64,000 nucleotides of DNA. Source: Streptomyces sp. TS71-3. GTDB lineage: Bacteria > Actinomycetota > Actinomycetes > Streptomycetales > Streptomycetaceae. Below, in pieces: positions 34,996 to 43,922 of this stretch. The notes under the pieces are model-generated. The model saw only the letters and a program-made list of their open reading frames with translations. It had not been told where the DNA came from and made no database searches. Within the stretch, counting starts at the first letter, position 1. Each line of letters starts with the position of its first letter. The position numbers and the translations under genes were made by a program. Location of the stretch: assembly GCF_018327685.1 (NCBI RefSeq), contig NZ_BNEL01000003.1:2728001-2792000 (forward strand), read 5' to 3'.

Positions 34996-36027
34996 TCAGG
35001 TGGTCGCGCGCCGCACGAACTCGGTGGGCAGCAGGATCGAGGGAGGCAGGTCGGGGTCGCCCGCGAGCTGGGCGAGCAGCCGCCACGCCATCGTCCGGCC
35101 CAGCTCCTCCACGGGCTGCCGGATGGTCGTCAGCGGCGGCGCCGCGGTCGCGGCGACGTCCGAGTCGTCGAAGCCGACCACCGCGACGTCCTCGGGCACC
35201 CGCTTGCCGATCGCCTGGAGGAACCGCATGGCACCCACCGCCATCAGGTCGGATGCCACGAACACCGCGTCCAGGTCGGGGTACGACTCCAGCAGCCGGC
35301 GCATCGCGGCCTCGCCGCTCGCCATCGTGAAGTCGCCGTGCTCCACGGCGTCCGTGGGCTGCCCCGCCGAGGCGAGCCCCCGGCGGAAGCCGCTGAGCCG
35401 GTCGATGCCCACGGCCATGTCCCGCGGCCCGGCGATGGTGGCCACCCGGTGCCGCCCCACGTCGATCAGGTGACGTGCCGCCATACTCGCGCCGTTGAAG
35501 TTGTCCGCGTCGACATAGGGCACGTCCGCCCTGGTCAGCGGCCGGCCGCAGACCACGAGCGGCAGCCCGGACTCCAGGAGCTGCCCGGCCACCGTGTCCC
35601 CGCCGTGCACGCTGACCAGCAGCACCCCGTCGACGTGCCCCTCCCGCAGGGAGCGCAGCGAACCGTCGTCGCCGTGCTGCTCCTTGGCCATGATCAGCGA
35701 GAGCTGGAGGCCGCTCTCCCCGAGGCTGCCCGAGATGCCCCGCATGATCCGGGCGAAGAAGGGGTCGCTGACCACGAACTTCTCCGACTCGGACACCACC
35801 AGTGCGATGGAACCGGTCCGCTTGGTCGCCAGCGACCTGGCCACCTGGTTCGTCCGGTACCCGAGGCTCTCCACGGCGCGCTCCACCGCGGCACGGGCGG
35901 AGGAGCTGACGTAGGGCAGGCCGTTGATCGCCCTGGAGGCCGTGGCACGGGAGACGCCCGCCGCCTTCGCCACCTCGTCGAGCGTGGGCGGCCGCCCTGC
36001 CGTGGGGGCCTTCGCAGGATCATTCAC
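34996..36027 (-). CDS. LacI family regulator, candidate local regulator of the cellulase genes
   Basis: 343 aa from GTG 36027 (GGAG, 5-nt spacing); in-frame ATGs at 36069 and 36138 are alternatives. The HTH is PTLDEVAKAAGVSRATASRAINGLPYVSSSARAAVERAVESLGY, followed by the periplasmic-binding-like sugar domain (GSIALVVSESEKFVVSDPFFARIMRGI ... TTIRQPVEELGR). It sits at the end of the cellulase block. It may be CebR or a second LacI-type regulator: LacI proteins bind GAGCGCTC-centred palindromes such as those found here, and a variant site (TGGAAGCCGTTCCA) lies in its own promoter. True CebR is usually beside cebEFG-bglC, which are not in this window, so the symbol is left blank. Confidence 0.88.
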   Translation of the reverse strand: MNDPAKAPTAGRPPTLDEVAKAAGVSRATASRAINGLPYVSSSARAAVERAVESLGYRTNQVARSLATKRTGSIALVVSESEKFVVSDPFFARIMRGISGSLGESGLQLSLIMAKEQHGDDGSLRSLREGHVDGVLLVSVHGGDTVAGQLLESGLPLVVCGRPLTRADVPYVDADNFNGASMAARHLIDVGRHRVATIAGPRDMAVGIDRLSGFRRGLASAGQPTDAVEHGDFTMASGEAAMRRLLESYPDLDAVFVASDLMAVGAMRFLQAIGKRVPEDVAVVGFDDSDVAATAAPPLTTIRQPVEELGRTMAWRLLAQLAGDPDLPPSILLPTEFVRRATT

Positions 36028-36569
36028 CGGTTCTCCACTAGTGACAGGGGCAACTGCCGTCGTACGCATGCCGCGCGGGGCCGCGTCGGATGACCCGGGT
36101 CCGCTCGGCATTCTCTGGCTCTTCCCACGCCCGACCATGGTATTCACCTGCGAACACGCTTCCTTCCTCCACCACTTCCCCCGGGGCGCGGGAGGTGCCC
36201 TCTCCCACCGCCTCGGGGGCATGGGACCCCCTTGAGGCAGGGGAGGACATCTCACCCCACCACCCCGAGGGCCATGGGACGCTGCCCGACCCACCGCCTG
36301 GAAGGCATGGGAAGTACCCCAGGTGGCGATGCGTGGGCCGTTCCGCCCGAGAGCGAGTGCCCGCACGATCGATCCGGCGGTCCCGGCCGTCCTCCCCCGA
36401 CAGCGGGATCGGCCTCCAGACCCAGTGGTGTGTCGCGCCTGCCTACAGACTCTGGAAGCCGTTCCAGATTACCTGCCGGTCTGGTCCGACCACCATATTG
36501 GACCGAACGCGGAACGAGGTGATTGCGATCACGAACAGCCCCGGAGCCGCCGCCGGTCGGGCGGGTGCG
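36028..36569. other. intergenic region upstream of LacI gene
   Basis: 540 bp without a clear gene. Contains the LacI promoter/operator at 36453-36471 and the palindrome GTGAT-TGCG-ATCAC at 36519-36532 of unknown meaning. Confidence 0.5.
36453..36471 (-). promoter_or_regulatory. variant operator in LacI promoter
   Basis: TGGAAGCCGTTCCA (36453-36466) keeps both outer half-sites of the CebR-type box but differs at the centre. It abuts a -10-like TAATCT (36471-36466) on the LacI strand, suggesting autoregulation. Confidence 0.6.
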
Positions 36570-39500
36570 TCACTGCATCTGGCGTCGCACCAGCTCAGTG
36601 AGCCGGCCCTGGGGATTGGCGAGGAGCTGTGCCGGTGGCCCGACCTCCGTGACGCGGCCGTCGGTCATCACGATCACGCGGTCGGCGTCCATCACCGTGG
36701 AGAGCCGGTGGGCGATCACCACCCGGCTGGCCTTGAGTGCGCGGGTGCTGTCGATGACGGTGCGCTGGGTCTCGTTGTCGAGGGCGCTCGTCGCCTCGTC
36801 GAAGAAGAGGATCCGCGGCCGGCGTATCAGCGCCTGGGCGATCATCAGCCGCTGCCGCTGGCCGCCGGAGACCGCCCCGCTGCCCGCGACGATGGTGTGC
36901 ATGCCCATCGGCATCCGCCGGATGTCCTCGGCGAGGCCGGCCATCTCCGCGGCCTCCCAGGCCTCTTCCTGCGTGAACGGCTCCGCGCCGCATATGCAGT
37001 CCAGGATGGAGCCGGTGAACGGCTGCGCGTGCTGGAGCACCACGCCGCACTGCCGGCGCACCGCCGCCTGGTCGAGCGCGGACAGGTCCTGGCCGTCGTA
37101 CAGCACGCTGCCCGACACGGGCCGGTCGAAGCCGATCAGCAGCCTCAGCAGCGTCGACTTGCCGCAGCCGCTCGGGCCCACGACCGCCACGAACTCGCCG
37201 GGCCGCACCTCGAAGGAGACGTCGTCCAGCACCAGCGGGCCGTCGTCGCTGTACCGGAAGGAGAGCCTGCGGGCCTCAATGGCGCCGCTCAGCTCGCCGG
37301 GCCTGGTGCTCGCCGCGCCCACCTCGGGGGTCTCGTCGAGCACCGGCCTGATCTCCTCGAACATCGGCAGCACCGCCACCACCGAGACCAGCGCGCCGGT
37401 GAGCTGGGTGGCCGAGGTGAGCATCATCGTCATCGCGGTGTTGAAGGTGAGGAACGCGCCCGCCGACATGCTGCCCTTCGCCGGACCCGCCAGCAGCATG
37501 AACATCAGCAGCGAGCACACCGGGAGGTAGAGCGAGCCCGCGACCGTGGTGATGTTCTTGATCCGGCCGACCCGCTGCTGCATCTCACGGCTGCGCGCGA
37601 ACTCCCGGGCCCAAGCCGCGTACGCGTAGTTCTCGGCCGCCGCGATGCGCAGCTTCGGCAGGCCGCGCAGCGTCTGGAACGCGCGGTTGTTGAGCTTGTT
37701 GGTGAGCACCACGAGACGGCGCTGCCAGCGCACCTGCCAGAGCCCGAGGGCCAGGAAGACCGCCGCGATCAGTATCAGCATCCCGATCGCCGCCAGCGCC
37801 ATCGGGACGCTGTAGCAGAGCAGCAGGACGAAGTTCATCGCGCCGATGGTGGTGGACTGCACCGCGACCGGCGCGACGCCCGCCAGCATCCGCCGGATGG
37901 CGCTGATGCCCATCGCCGCGCTGGCCAGCTCGCCCGTCGAGCGCTGGGTGAAGAACCGGGTGGGCAGCCTGAGCAGCCGGTCCCACACGGCCGGCTGGAG
38001 CGTGCCCTCGATCCGGCCCTCGACCCTGAGCAGGGTGAGGCTCTGCAACAGCGTGAACGCCGCCGAGACCAGGCTGCTGACGATCACCGCCAGGCAGACC
38101 TGGACGATCAGCCCGCGTTCGGCGTTCGGCACGAAGTCCCCGAGCACCTTGCCCGTGGCGATCGGTACCAGCGCGCCGAGCCCCACCGTCACCAGACCGC
38201 TCAGGATCAGGTTCCGGATGTCGAACGCCGTGCCCTGGAGGCTGAAGCGCATCAGCCGCGCGAGGCTCAGGCGCCGCTCGGGCAGCGGCCGGTAGAGCAT
38301 CATGCCCTGCGGCTCGAACTCCTCCACGTTGTCCGCGCCGATCCTGGTGCCGCGGCCGGAGCCCGCGCTGACGGCGGTGTAGCCGCCGCGCCGCCACAGC
38401 AGCGCCACCGGCGTGCCGCTGCCGACCCGGTGGCCCACCAGCGGGCCCATGTCCTCCTTCCACCAGCGGCCCACGAGGCGCACCTCCCGGGTGCGCACCC
38501 GGGACGCCTGGGCGATCCGCTCCACGGGGTCGATGCGCTCGCTCACCGCGCCGCTGCGGGAGGGTTCCACCAGCTTCACGCCGGCCGCCTGGGCCACCAG
38601 CCGGCACACGGCGTAGGTGACGTCGTCGCCGGCGGCCTGCCCGCGCCCGCCGGTGGAGCGGCTGCTGCCGATCGACGCCAGCAGTGCCCGGTCGGCCTGC
38701 TCGCGGACCGCCTCGCCGGCCCTGATGCCGGCCGCCGTGCGGTCCTCGTGGGTGCGTTCGAGCTGCTCGATCCAGCGGTCCAGGGCGGACAGCAGGCGCT
38801 CCTGCTGGTCCACCATGCCCTGCCACAGCGTGGGGTCGATCAGCAGGTCGCCCGCCGCGTCGTGGCTGTAGGCGGCCCCGTACTGCACGCTGCCGGGCGG
38901 CACCTGCATCCACAGCACGTCCTCGGTGCCGGACTCGGCGGGACGCTGGCTCAGCGGCGCCTCGAAGAGGATGCCGAGACCGCGCCCGACGCCCAGCGCG
39001 AACGCGTACTCAAGCGCGCTCATCTGCGCTCCGGCGCCCTGGTCCGCGGTCGGGTAGGAGCCGGTGTCCTGGCCAGCGGCCGGATAGGAGCCCGTGTCGT
39101 GGCCCACGGCGGGGTACGCGCCGGTGTCGTACGTTCCGGCCGGGTAGCTGCCGGTGTCGTACGCGGGATAGGAGCCGGTGTCGTACGAGCCGGCCGGGAA
39201 GGAGCCCGTGTCGTACCCGTCGCCGTACCCGCCCTGGTAGCCCACCGGTTGCCGGGCGAGTTCGCGCAGCTGAATGCGGCGCAGCACGCAGCCGCGCACC
39301 GGCCTGCCCACCAGCGTGTGCTGCGGACCCTGCACCGGGCCGAGCAGCAGCGAACCGGGCTCCAGGCGGCCGAGGTGGTGCCAGTGGCCCTGCTCCGCCG
39401 CGTCCACCGCGAACAGGTCGAGGGCGCCCGCGGCCACCAGCCACAGCACCACGGGGCCCTCCAGCGGCACGCTGGACAGGCCGGCGCAGTCCACCTGCTC

Positions 39501-39578
39501 ACCCAGTGTGCCCAGCGCGGCGAGGACCGCGTCCTGTTCGGCGTGATGGGCCGCGGCCGGGTCGTGCACGGAGGTCAC
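36570..39578 (-). CDS. NHLP-type peptide export ABC transporter, second permease/ATPase
   Basis: 1002 aa from GTG 39578, 1 bp after the stop of the C39 transporter, so the genes are coupled. A long cytoplasmic N-terminal part (residues 1-about 430) is followed by six membrane segments (about 440-710) and an ATPase: Walker A GPSGCGKSTLL, signature SGGQRQRL, Walker B RILFFDEATS. The architecture matches the NHLM/NHLP bacteriocin ABC2 family. Residues about 120-180 contain six DTG(S/A)(Y/F)P repeats not expected in the family. It probably forms the export machine with the next two genes. Confidence 0.9.
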   Translation of the reverse strand: MTSVHDPAAAHHAEQDAVLAALGTLGEQVDCAGLSSVPLEGPVVLWLVAAGALDLFAVDAAEQGHWHHLGRLEPGSLLLGPVQGPQHTLVGRPVRGCVLRRIQLRELARQPVGYQGGYGDGYDTGSFPAGSYDTGSYPAYDTGSYPAGTYDTGAYPAVGHDTGSYPAAGQDTGSYPTADQGAGAQMSALEYAFALGVGRGLGILFEAPLSQRPAESGTEDVLWMQVPPGSVQYGAAYSHDAAGDLLIDPTLWQGMVDQQERLLSALDRWIEQLERTHEDRTAAGIRAGEAVREQADRALLASIGSSRSTGGRGQAAGDDVTYAVCRLVAQAAGVKLVEPSRSGAVSERIDPVERIAQASRVRTREVRLVGRWWKEDMGPLVGHRVGSGTPVALLWRRGGYTAVSAGSGRGTRIGADNVEEFEPQGMMLYRPLPERRLSLARLMRFSLQGTAFDIRNLILSGLVTVGLGALVPIATGKVLGDFVPNAERGLIVQVCLAVIVSSLVSAAFTLLQSLTLLRVEGRIEGTLQPAVWDRLLRLPTRFFTQRSTGELASAAMGISAIRRMLAGVAPVAVQSTTIGAMNFVLLLCYSVPMALAAIGMLILIAAVFLALGLWQVRWQRRLVVLTNKLNNRAFQTLRGLPKLRIAAAENYAYAAWAREFARSREMQQRVGRIKNITTVAGSLYLPVCSLLMFMLLAGPAKGSMSAGAFLTFNTAMTMMLTSATQLTGALVSVVAVLPMFEEIRPVLDETPEVGAASTRPGELSGAIEARRLSFRYSDDGPLVLDDVSFEVRPGEFVAVVGPSGCGKSTLLRLLIGFDRPVSGSVLYDGQDLSALDQAAVRRQCGVVLQHAQPFTGSILDCICGAEPFTQEEAWEAAEMAGLAEDIRRMPMGMHTIVAGSGAVSGGQRQRLMIAQALIRRPRILFFDEATSALDNETQRTVIDSTRALKASRVVIAHRLSTVMDADRVIVMTDGRVTEVGPPAQLLANPQGRLTELVRRQMQ
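39051..39212. repeat. coding tandem repeat (DTGSYP x6)
   Basis: Six copies of a GACACCGGCTCCTAC-type unit (minus strand) separated by 2-6 codons encode DTG(S/A)(Y/F)P motifs within the transporter's N-terminal region. Confidence 0.85.
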
Positions 39579-39579
39579 C

Positions 39580-41862
39580 TCAGCTCTCCTTGACGAGTTC
39601 GGCGTACGGGCCGCGAGCCGCGACCAGGTCGGCATGGCGACCGCGCTCCACGACCGTGCCGTGGCTGAGCACCACGATCTCGTCGCTGTCGCGGACCGTG
39701 CTCAGCCGGTGCGCGATCACCACGCAGGCGCAGCCGCGGCGGCGGAGGTTGTCGATGATGACCTGCTCGGTCTCCGCGTCGAGCGCGCTCGTCACCTCGT
39801 CGAGCACCAGCACGCTCGGCCCGCGCACCAGCGCGCGGGCGATCTCCAGGCGCTGCCGCTGCCCGCCCGAGAAGTTCTGGCCGTCCTGCTCCACCCGGCT
39901 GTGGATGCCGCCCGGGCGGCGCGTCACCACCTCGTACAGCGCGGCGTCCTTGAGCGCGGCGATCACCGCCTCGTCGGGGATCGAGGGGTCCCACAGGGCC
40001 ACGTTGTCCCTGACGGTCCCCTCGAAGAGGAAGATGTCCTGGTCGACGAAGGAGACCGAGGCGGCGAGCGCGCCGCGCGGGATGTCCTCCAGGCGCTGGC
40101 CGTCGATGCGTATCTCGCCCTCCCAGGGCGCGTACAGGCCCGATATGAGCCGCGAGACCGTCGACTTGCCGCTGCCCGAGCCGCCCACCAGGGCCACCTG
40201 CTGGCCCGGGCCCACCGACACCGAGAACCCGGTGAGCAGCGGCTTGTCGAGCGGGCTGTAGCCGAAGGTGATGTTCTCCAGCGTGACATGCCCCCGCAGC
40301 CTGCGGGTGCCGCCGCCGGTGCCGGGGCGGGCGTAGAGCGAGTCGGCCGGGAAGTTCTCCACGTCCTTGAGCCGGGCCACGTCCGCCGCGAAGTCCTGGA
40401 TGCGGCCCGCGACGCCGTTCAGCCGGGTGATGGGCGCGGTGAAGCGGGTCACCAGGGACTGGAAGGCGACCAGGAGGCCGATGGATATGTGCCCGTCCAC
40501 CGCGCGCATCCCGCCGATCCACAGGATCAGGGCGCTGTTGAGCGTGGCGAGCGTCGGTGCCACCATGCCCAGCCAGGCGCTCGGCACGCCGAGCCGCTGC
40601 TGCTCCTCCAGCGTGGTGGCGTGCTGTCCCGCCCAGCGGCGGAAGTAGCCGTCCTCGCCGCCGGTGGCCTTCATCGTCTCGATGAGCTGCAACCCGGTGT
40701 ACGAGGTGTTGGTCAGCCGCGCGGTGTCCGCGCGCAGCTTCTGCGTCCGGGTGGCCCGCAACTGCACGACCACCCGCATCGCGACCACGTTCAGCAGCGC
40801 CACGAGGATGCCGACGACGGTGAGCTGCGAGTCGTAGGTGTACAGGAGCACCGCGTAGAGCACCACCACCACCGCGTCCACGGCGGAGGCCGAGAGGTCG
40901 CGGGCGAGGGTCTCGGCGACGGTGTCGTTGGACTGCAGGCGCTGTACCAGGTCGGCCGGGCTGCGCTGCGCGAAGAAGGTGACGGGCAGGCGCAGCAGGT
41001 GCCGCAGGAAGCGGGCGCTGGCGAGGGTCGACGAGATCAGCCGGCCGCGCAGCAGGTTCGCCTGCTGGAGCACCGTCAGCACCCCGGTGAGCACCACCAT
41101 CGCGCCCATCGACGCGAACAGCGCGCCCAGCAGCGAGGTCTGCCCGCCGATCAGGAAGGTGTCGATGTAGGTACGGCTGAGCGCGGGCACCGCCGCGCCG
41201 ACCGCGACCAGGAGCAGGCTGGCGAGGACCGCGGCGGGCATGGTGCCGAAGGTGCCCCGCAGCCGCGCCGGCATCGCCCCGAGGACGCCCGGCTTGCGGC
41301 CGCCCTTCTCGAATCCGCTGCCGGGCTCGAAGACCAGCACGATCCCGGTGAAGGACGTGTCGAAGTCCTCCAGGGGCACGAACCTGCGCCCCTTGGCGGG
41401 GTCGTTGATGATCACGCCGCGCTTGCCGAACCGGCGGGCCGTGCCGTCGTAGACGACGTAGTGGTTGAACTCCCAGAAGAGGATGGCCGGGCCCTGCACG
41501 TCGGCGAGCGCGGAGACGTCCATCTGCATGCCCTTGGCCGTCAGGCCGTAGCTGCGGGCCGCCTTCAGGAGGTTGCTGGCGCGCGAGCCGTCCCGGGAGA
41601 CACCGCAGGCGATGCGGAGCTCCTCCAGCGGCACGTACTTTCCGTAGAAGCCGAGCACCATCGCCAGGGAGGCGGCGCCGCACTCGACGGCCTCCATCTG
41701 GAGCGTGGTGGGGCTGCGCACGGTCTTGGGCTTGCGGCCCTTGGGAGCCGGCGCGGGCGCGGGCGCCCTGCGGCGGCCGCCGCGCTCCTCGGCGCCTGGG
41801 CGGTGCCTGCCGCGGCCGGCCGGGGGCAGTGTCTGGGGCGAGGTCTGTTCGGGCGTGCTCAT
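39580..41862 (-). CDS. NHLP-type bacteriocin transporter with C39 leader peptidase
   Basis: 760 aa. The N-terminal C39 peptidase (about 50-180) has the catalytic Cys61 (VECGAASLAMVLGFYG), His134 (FNHYVVYDG) and Asp154 (NDPAKG), which cut after double-glycine leaders. Six membrane segments and an ATPase follow (GGSGSGKST, SGGQRQRLEIARAL, VLVLDEVTSALD). It should recognise the leader of the precursor at 42799-43017, which ends in GG. It overlaps the HlyD-like gene by 4 bp (ATGA). Confidence 0.94.
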   Translation of the reverse strand: MSTPEQTSPQTLPPAGRGRHRPGAEERGGRRRAPAPAPAPKGRKPKTVRSPTTLQMEAVECGAASLAMVLGFYGKYVPLEELRIACGVSRDGSRASNLLKAARSYGLTAKGMQMDVSALADVQGPAILFWEFNHYVVYDGTARRFGKRGVIINDPAKGRRFVPLEDFDTSFTGIVLVFEPGSGFEKGGRKPGVLGAMPARLRGTFGTMPAAVLASLLLVAVGAAVPALSRTYIDTFLIGGQTSLLGALFASMGAMVVLTGVLTVLQQANLLRGRLISSTLASARFLRHLLRLPVTFFAQRSPADLVQRLQSNDTVAETLARDLSASAVDAVVVVLYAVLLYTYDSQLTVVGILVALLNVVAMRVVVQLRATRTQKLRADTARLTNTSYTGLQLIETMKATGGEDGYFRRWAGQHATTLEEQQRLGVPSAWLGMVAPTLATLNSALILWIGGMRAVDGHISIGLLVAFQSLVTRFTAPITRLNGVAGRIQDFAADVARLKDVENFPADSLYARPGTGGGTRRLRGHVTLENITFGYSPLDKPLLTGFSVSVGPGQQVALVGGSGSGKSTVSRLISGLYAPWEGEIRIDGQRLEDIPRGALAASVSFVDQDIFLFEGTVRDNVALWDPSIPDEAVIAALKDAALYEVVTRRPGGIHSRVEQDGQNFSGGQRQRLEIARALVRGPSVLVLDEVTSALDAETEQVIIDNLRRRGCACVVIAHRLSTVRDSDEIVVLSHGTVVERGRHADLVAARGPYAELVKES

Positions 41863-42665
41863 GGCAGCAGCCAGTCGGCGGGGCGCTGGTCGTCGAGGTG
41901 GACGCGGGCGGTGGCGCCTGTCATGGACGTGGGGGTGAAGGGTGGTCCCTTCGGTTTGGACCAGCGGTAGCCGGACTTGGTCTTCCGGGACGCGTCGAGC
42001 TTGACGACCACCGGCACGGAGCCGCCGTCCTTGGTGAAGGCCTTGGCCAGCTCGGCGTCCCCGAGGAACGCGGTGATCTGCTGGCGGCTCTGCTGGGCCT
42101 GGCCGACGTTCGCCACGTGGCCGCGGAGCGTTCCGTACTTGTCGGTGGGCACCGACGGCAGCTTGAGGTCGACCGTGGCGTCATGGGGGATGCTCGGCGC
42201 CCGGTCGGCGGGTACGTAGAGGACGGCGACGAGCGGGTCGTCCGGGTGCTGCACGCGCTCCAGGGTCGCCACGTCGGTGCCGGCGCTCACCACGGCGCCG
42301 ATGGTGATCGGGACGTTGGTCACGCGGCCCGCGGCGATGGTGCGCACGACGGTGTCGCCGTGCGAGGTGTGGACCTTCAGGAGCGGGGTGTCGGCCGGGA
42401 GGTCCTTGCCCGGGCCCGCGAGCACGCCGGTCACCTGGCCCGCGACGGGGCTCTGCAGGACGTAGCTGCCCTGCCCGTGAGTGAGGACGCCGGTGGCGTC
42501 AAGTGTCGAGGAGACGTGCCCTGTCACGGCCCAGAAGGCGCTCCCCGCCATCACGAGGACCGTGACGATCAGTACGAGCCAGCCCTGCGGCCGGGCGAAG
42601 CGCACGGGGAGGTCGAGCTCCTCCGGCGACTGCAGCTTGGAAAGGGCCTGCTTGCGGAACTCCAC
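41859..42665 (-). CDS. NHLP-type HlyD-like membrane fusion/secretion protein
   Basis: 268 aa. Starts MEFRKQALSKLQSPEELDLPVRFARPQGWLVLI, a family-typical opening leading to one membrane helix (about 28-48). A biotinyl-lipoyl-like hairpin domain (LQSPVAGQVTGVLAGPGKDLPADTPLLKVHTSHGDTVVRTIAAGRVTNVPITIG) and a C-terminal beta domain follow. It links the ABC transporters into an export complex. First gene of the three-gene transporter operon, 133 bp downstream of the precursor. Confidence 0.92.
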   Translation of the reverse strand: MEFRKQALSKLQSPEELDLPVRFARPQGWLVLIVTVLVMAGSAFWAVTGHVSSTLDATGVLTHGQGSYVLQSPVAGQVTGVLAGPGKDLPADTPLLKVHTSHGDTVVRTIAAGRVTNVPITIGAVVSAGTDVATLERVQHPDDPLVAVLYVPADRAPSIPHDATVDLKLPSVPTDKYGTLRGHVANVGQAQQSRQQITAFLGDAELAKAFTKDGGSVPVVVKLDASRKTKSGYRWSKPKGPPFTPTSMTGATARVHLDDQRPADWLLP

Positions 42666-42737
42666 GGAACTCTTCCCTCAACTGCTTGCGCCTGCGTCCA
42701 ACTGTCGGCGTCCAGCTTTGCACGTCATGACAGCCGG

Positions 42738-42767
42738 GAGTCCCGGAGCCGGCAGGCCCCGGGACTC
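42738..42767 (-). terminator. hairpin between precursor and transporter genes
   Basis: GAGTCCCGG / CCGGGACTC, 9-bp perfect stem with further partial pairing. It probably limits read-through so that precursor mRNA exceeds transporter mRNA. Confidence 0.7.
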
Positions 42768-42798
42768 GCAGCGTTATCGCGTCTCAGAGAACGGAGTC

Positions 42799-43017
42799 TC
42801 AGAGACCGGAGACAATGCCGGAGACCGTGCCGGCAGCGTCGATGCCGGTGGTGCCCTGCACGAGGCCGGACACGGTGCCGACGACGGAGGAGACCGGGGC
42901 AACCGAGTCGGCCGTGGCCACAACGGTGCTGACCAGGTCGCCAACCAGACCGCCGGAGACGCCGTCCAGCTCGCTGTCGGAGATCTCGAGGGTCTCGACC
43001 TGGGGGGTGCGGTTCAT
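42799..43017 (-). CDS. double-glycine-leader precursor peptide (72 aa), cysteine-free core
   Basis: ATG 43017 follows AAGGGA with 9-nt spacing. The leader MNRTPQVETLEISDSELDGVSGG ends in the GG cut site of C39 peptidases. The core of 49 residues (LVGDLVSTVVATADSV...) is rich in Val, Ser, Thr and Gly, with a GTVSG(L/I)V motif twice, and has no Cys. Similar Streptomyces peptides are often labelled 'type A2 lantipeptide', but without cysteine no lanthionine can form and no modification enzyme is nearby. It is probably exported by the adjacent NHLP system, unmodified or altered by an enzyme outside the window. Activity unknown. Confidence 0.85.
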   Translation of the reverse strand: MNRTPQVETLEISDSELDGVSGGLVGDLVSTVVATADSVAPVSSVVGTVSGLVQGTTGIDAAGTVSGIVSGL

Positions 43018-43646
43018 GATGGGAGTTCCCTTCATCTGGATATTTCTCAACAACGGCCGGTCGAGCCGGCGGAGCGGGACCGCCGACCGTTCCCGCAGTC
43101 GCCCTGCTGTCCCGATGATGGGTGCACCGGGGGGCGGCGTCCGCAGTGGTGAGGATCCAAGCATGCCGCCACGTCAGGCGGCCAATCCCCCGCACCGTCA
43201 TCCCGTCGGTATAGATGCCGGGCCTTTCCATCAGGTGCAGGAGTGTGCACGGTTCGGTGGCAATTCCTTCACGTCCGTCACCGGCTCGGTGTCCACTCGG
43301 GTGGTGGTCCGCCGTGAATTACGGACACTCCGGGCGCAACGTAGCTGCCGTCACCAACGCATCTCGAATGTCTGTGGGCATCCGTGCCACCCATGCGCAA
43401 TCAGTGTGCAGATTTACTGAAGGTCTGCCCGGATCAGGCGCCAGTGGACGCTTGGTTACCGTGCGATTGCAAAGAGCGTTCGCCGCATGCCTGTGTGGCA
43501 TGCCTTGCCGGATATTGCGGAGCATGGTGGAACAAAAGGGCCGTGCTCCGCCGGAAACGGTGCGTGTTCACGGCGGGGAGGCATGTGACTCCCGGTCAGC
43601 CTTCGACCCTCAGTCCTCGGGTCCTCGGGACCTCGGTCCTCGCCCC
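43018..43646. other. gene-free, less GC-rich promoter region of the export cluster
   Basis: 630 bp, visibly lower in GC than the surroundings between about 43250 and 43560. Contains GCATGCC-5-GGCATGC (43487-43505) and short direct repeats of GGTCCTCGGGACC type near 43618-43650. No coding frame looks real. Confidence 0.5.
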
Positions 43647-43922
43647 TCAGTCGTCGGCCGTGCCGACCGCGGGGCACCACGCGCGCACCATGGCGAAGAA
43701 CTCTCTCTCGTTCCCGGCGAGTCCGGCGGCGGTGAGGGCGCGGTCGGCGTCGGCCAGTAACGAGGGTGCGACCACGGGTGGGTGTGCCGTGCCCCCGGAG
43801 CCCCTGTCGTCGGAGGTCCGGGTGGGCCCGGTCAGGTCGAGGGAGGCGCGCACCGTCTGGAGCAGGCGCAGGTACGCCTGGACGGCGGCGCGTTCGTGGT
43901 CGGTCACCAGGGCCGTGGACAT
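43647..43922 (-). CDS. hypothetical protein (91 aa) beside export cluster
   Basis: ATG 43922 with GGGGAG 5 nt upstream. Mostly helical-looking: TDHERAAVQAYLRLLQTVRASLDL, a disordered Gly/Thr/Ser stretch in the middle, then LLADADRALTAAGLAGNEREFFAMVRAW. Not recognised. Strand and position suggest it belongs to the NHLP cluster, possibly as an immunity or accessory protein; that is a guess. Confidence 0.65.
   Translation of the reverse strand: MSTALVTDHERAAVQAYLRLLQTVRASLDLTGPTRTSDDRGSGGTAHPPVVAPSLLADADRALTAAGLAGNEREFFAMVRAWCPAVGTADD

Noticed and set aside
42799..43017. Lanthipeptide precursor
   Set aside because: The core has no cysteine and no lanthionine synthetase or cyclase gene is in the window; kept as a generic double-glycine-leader peptide.
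43215..43760. 181-codon plus-strand frame in the export cluster
   Set aside because: No ribosome site, mixed composition, overlaps the better-supported 91-aa gene antisense; no family resemblance.
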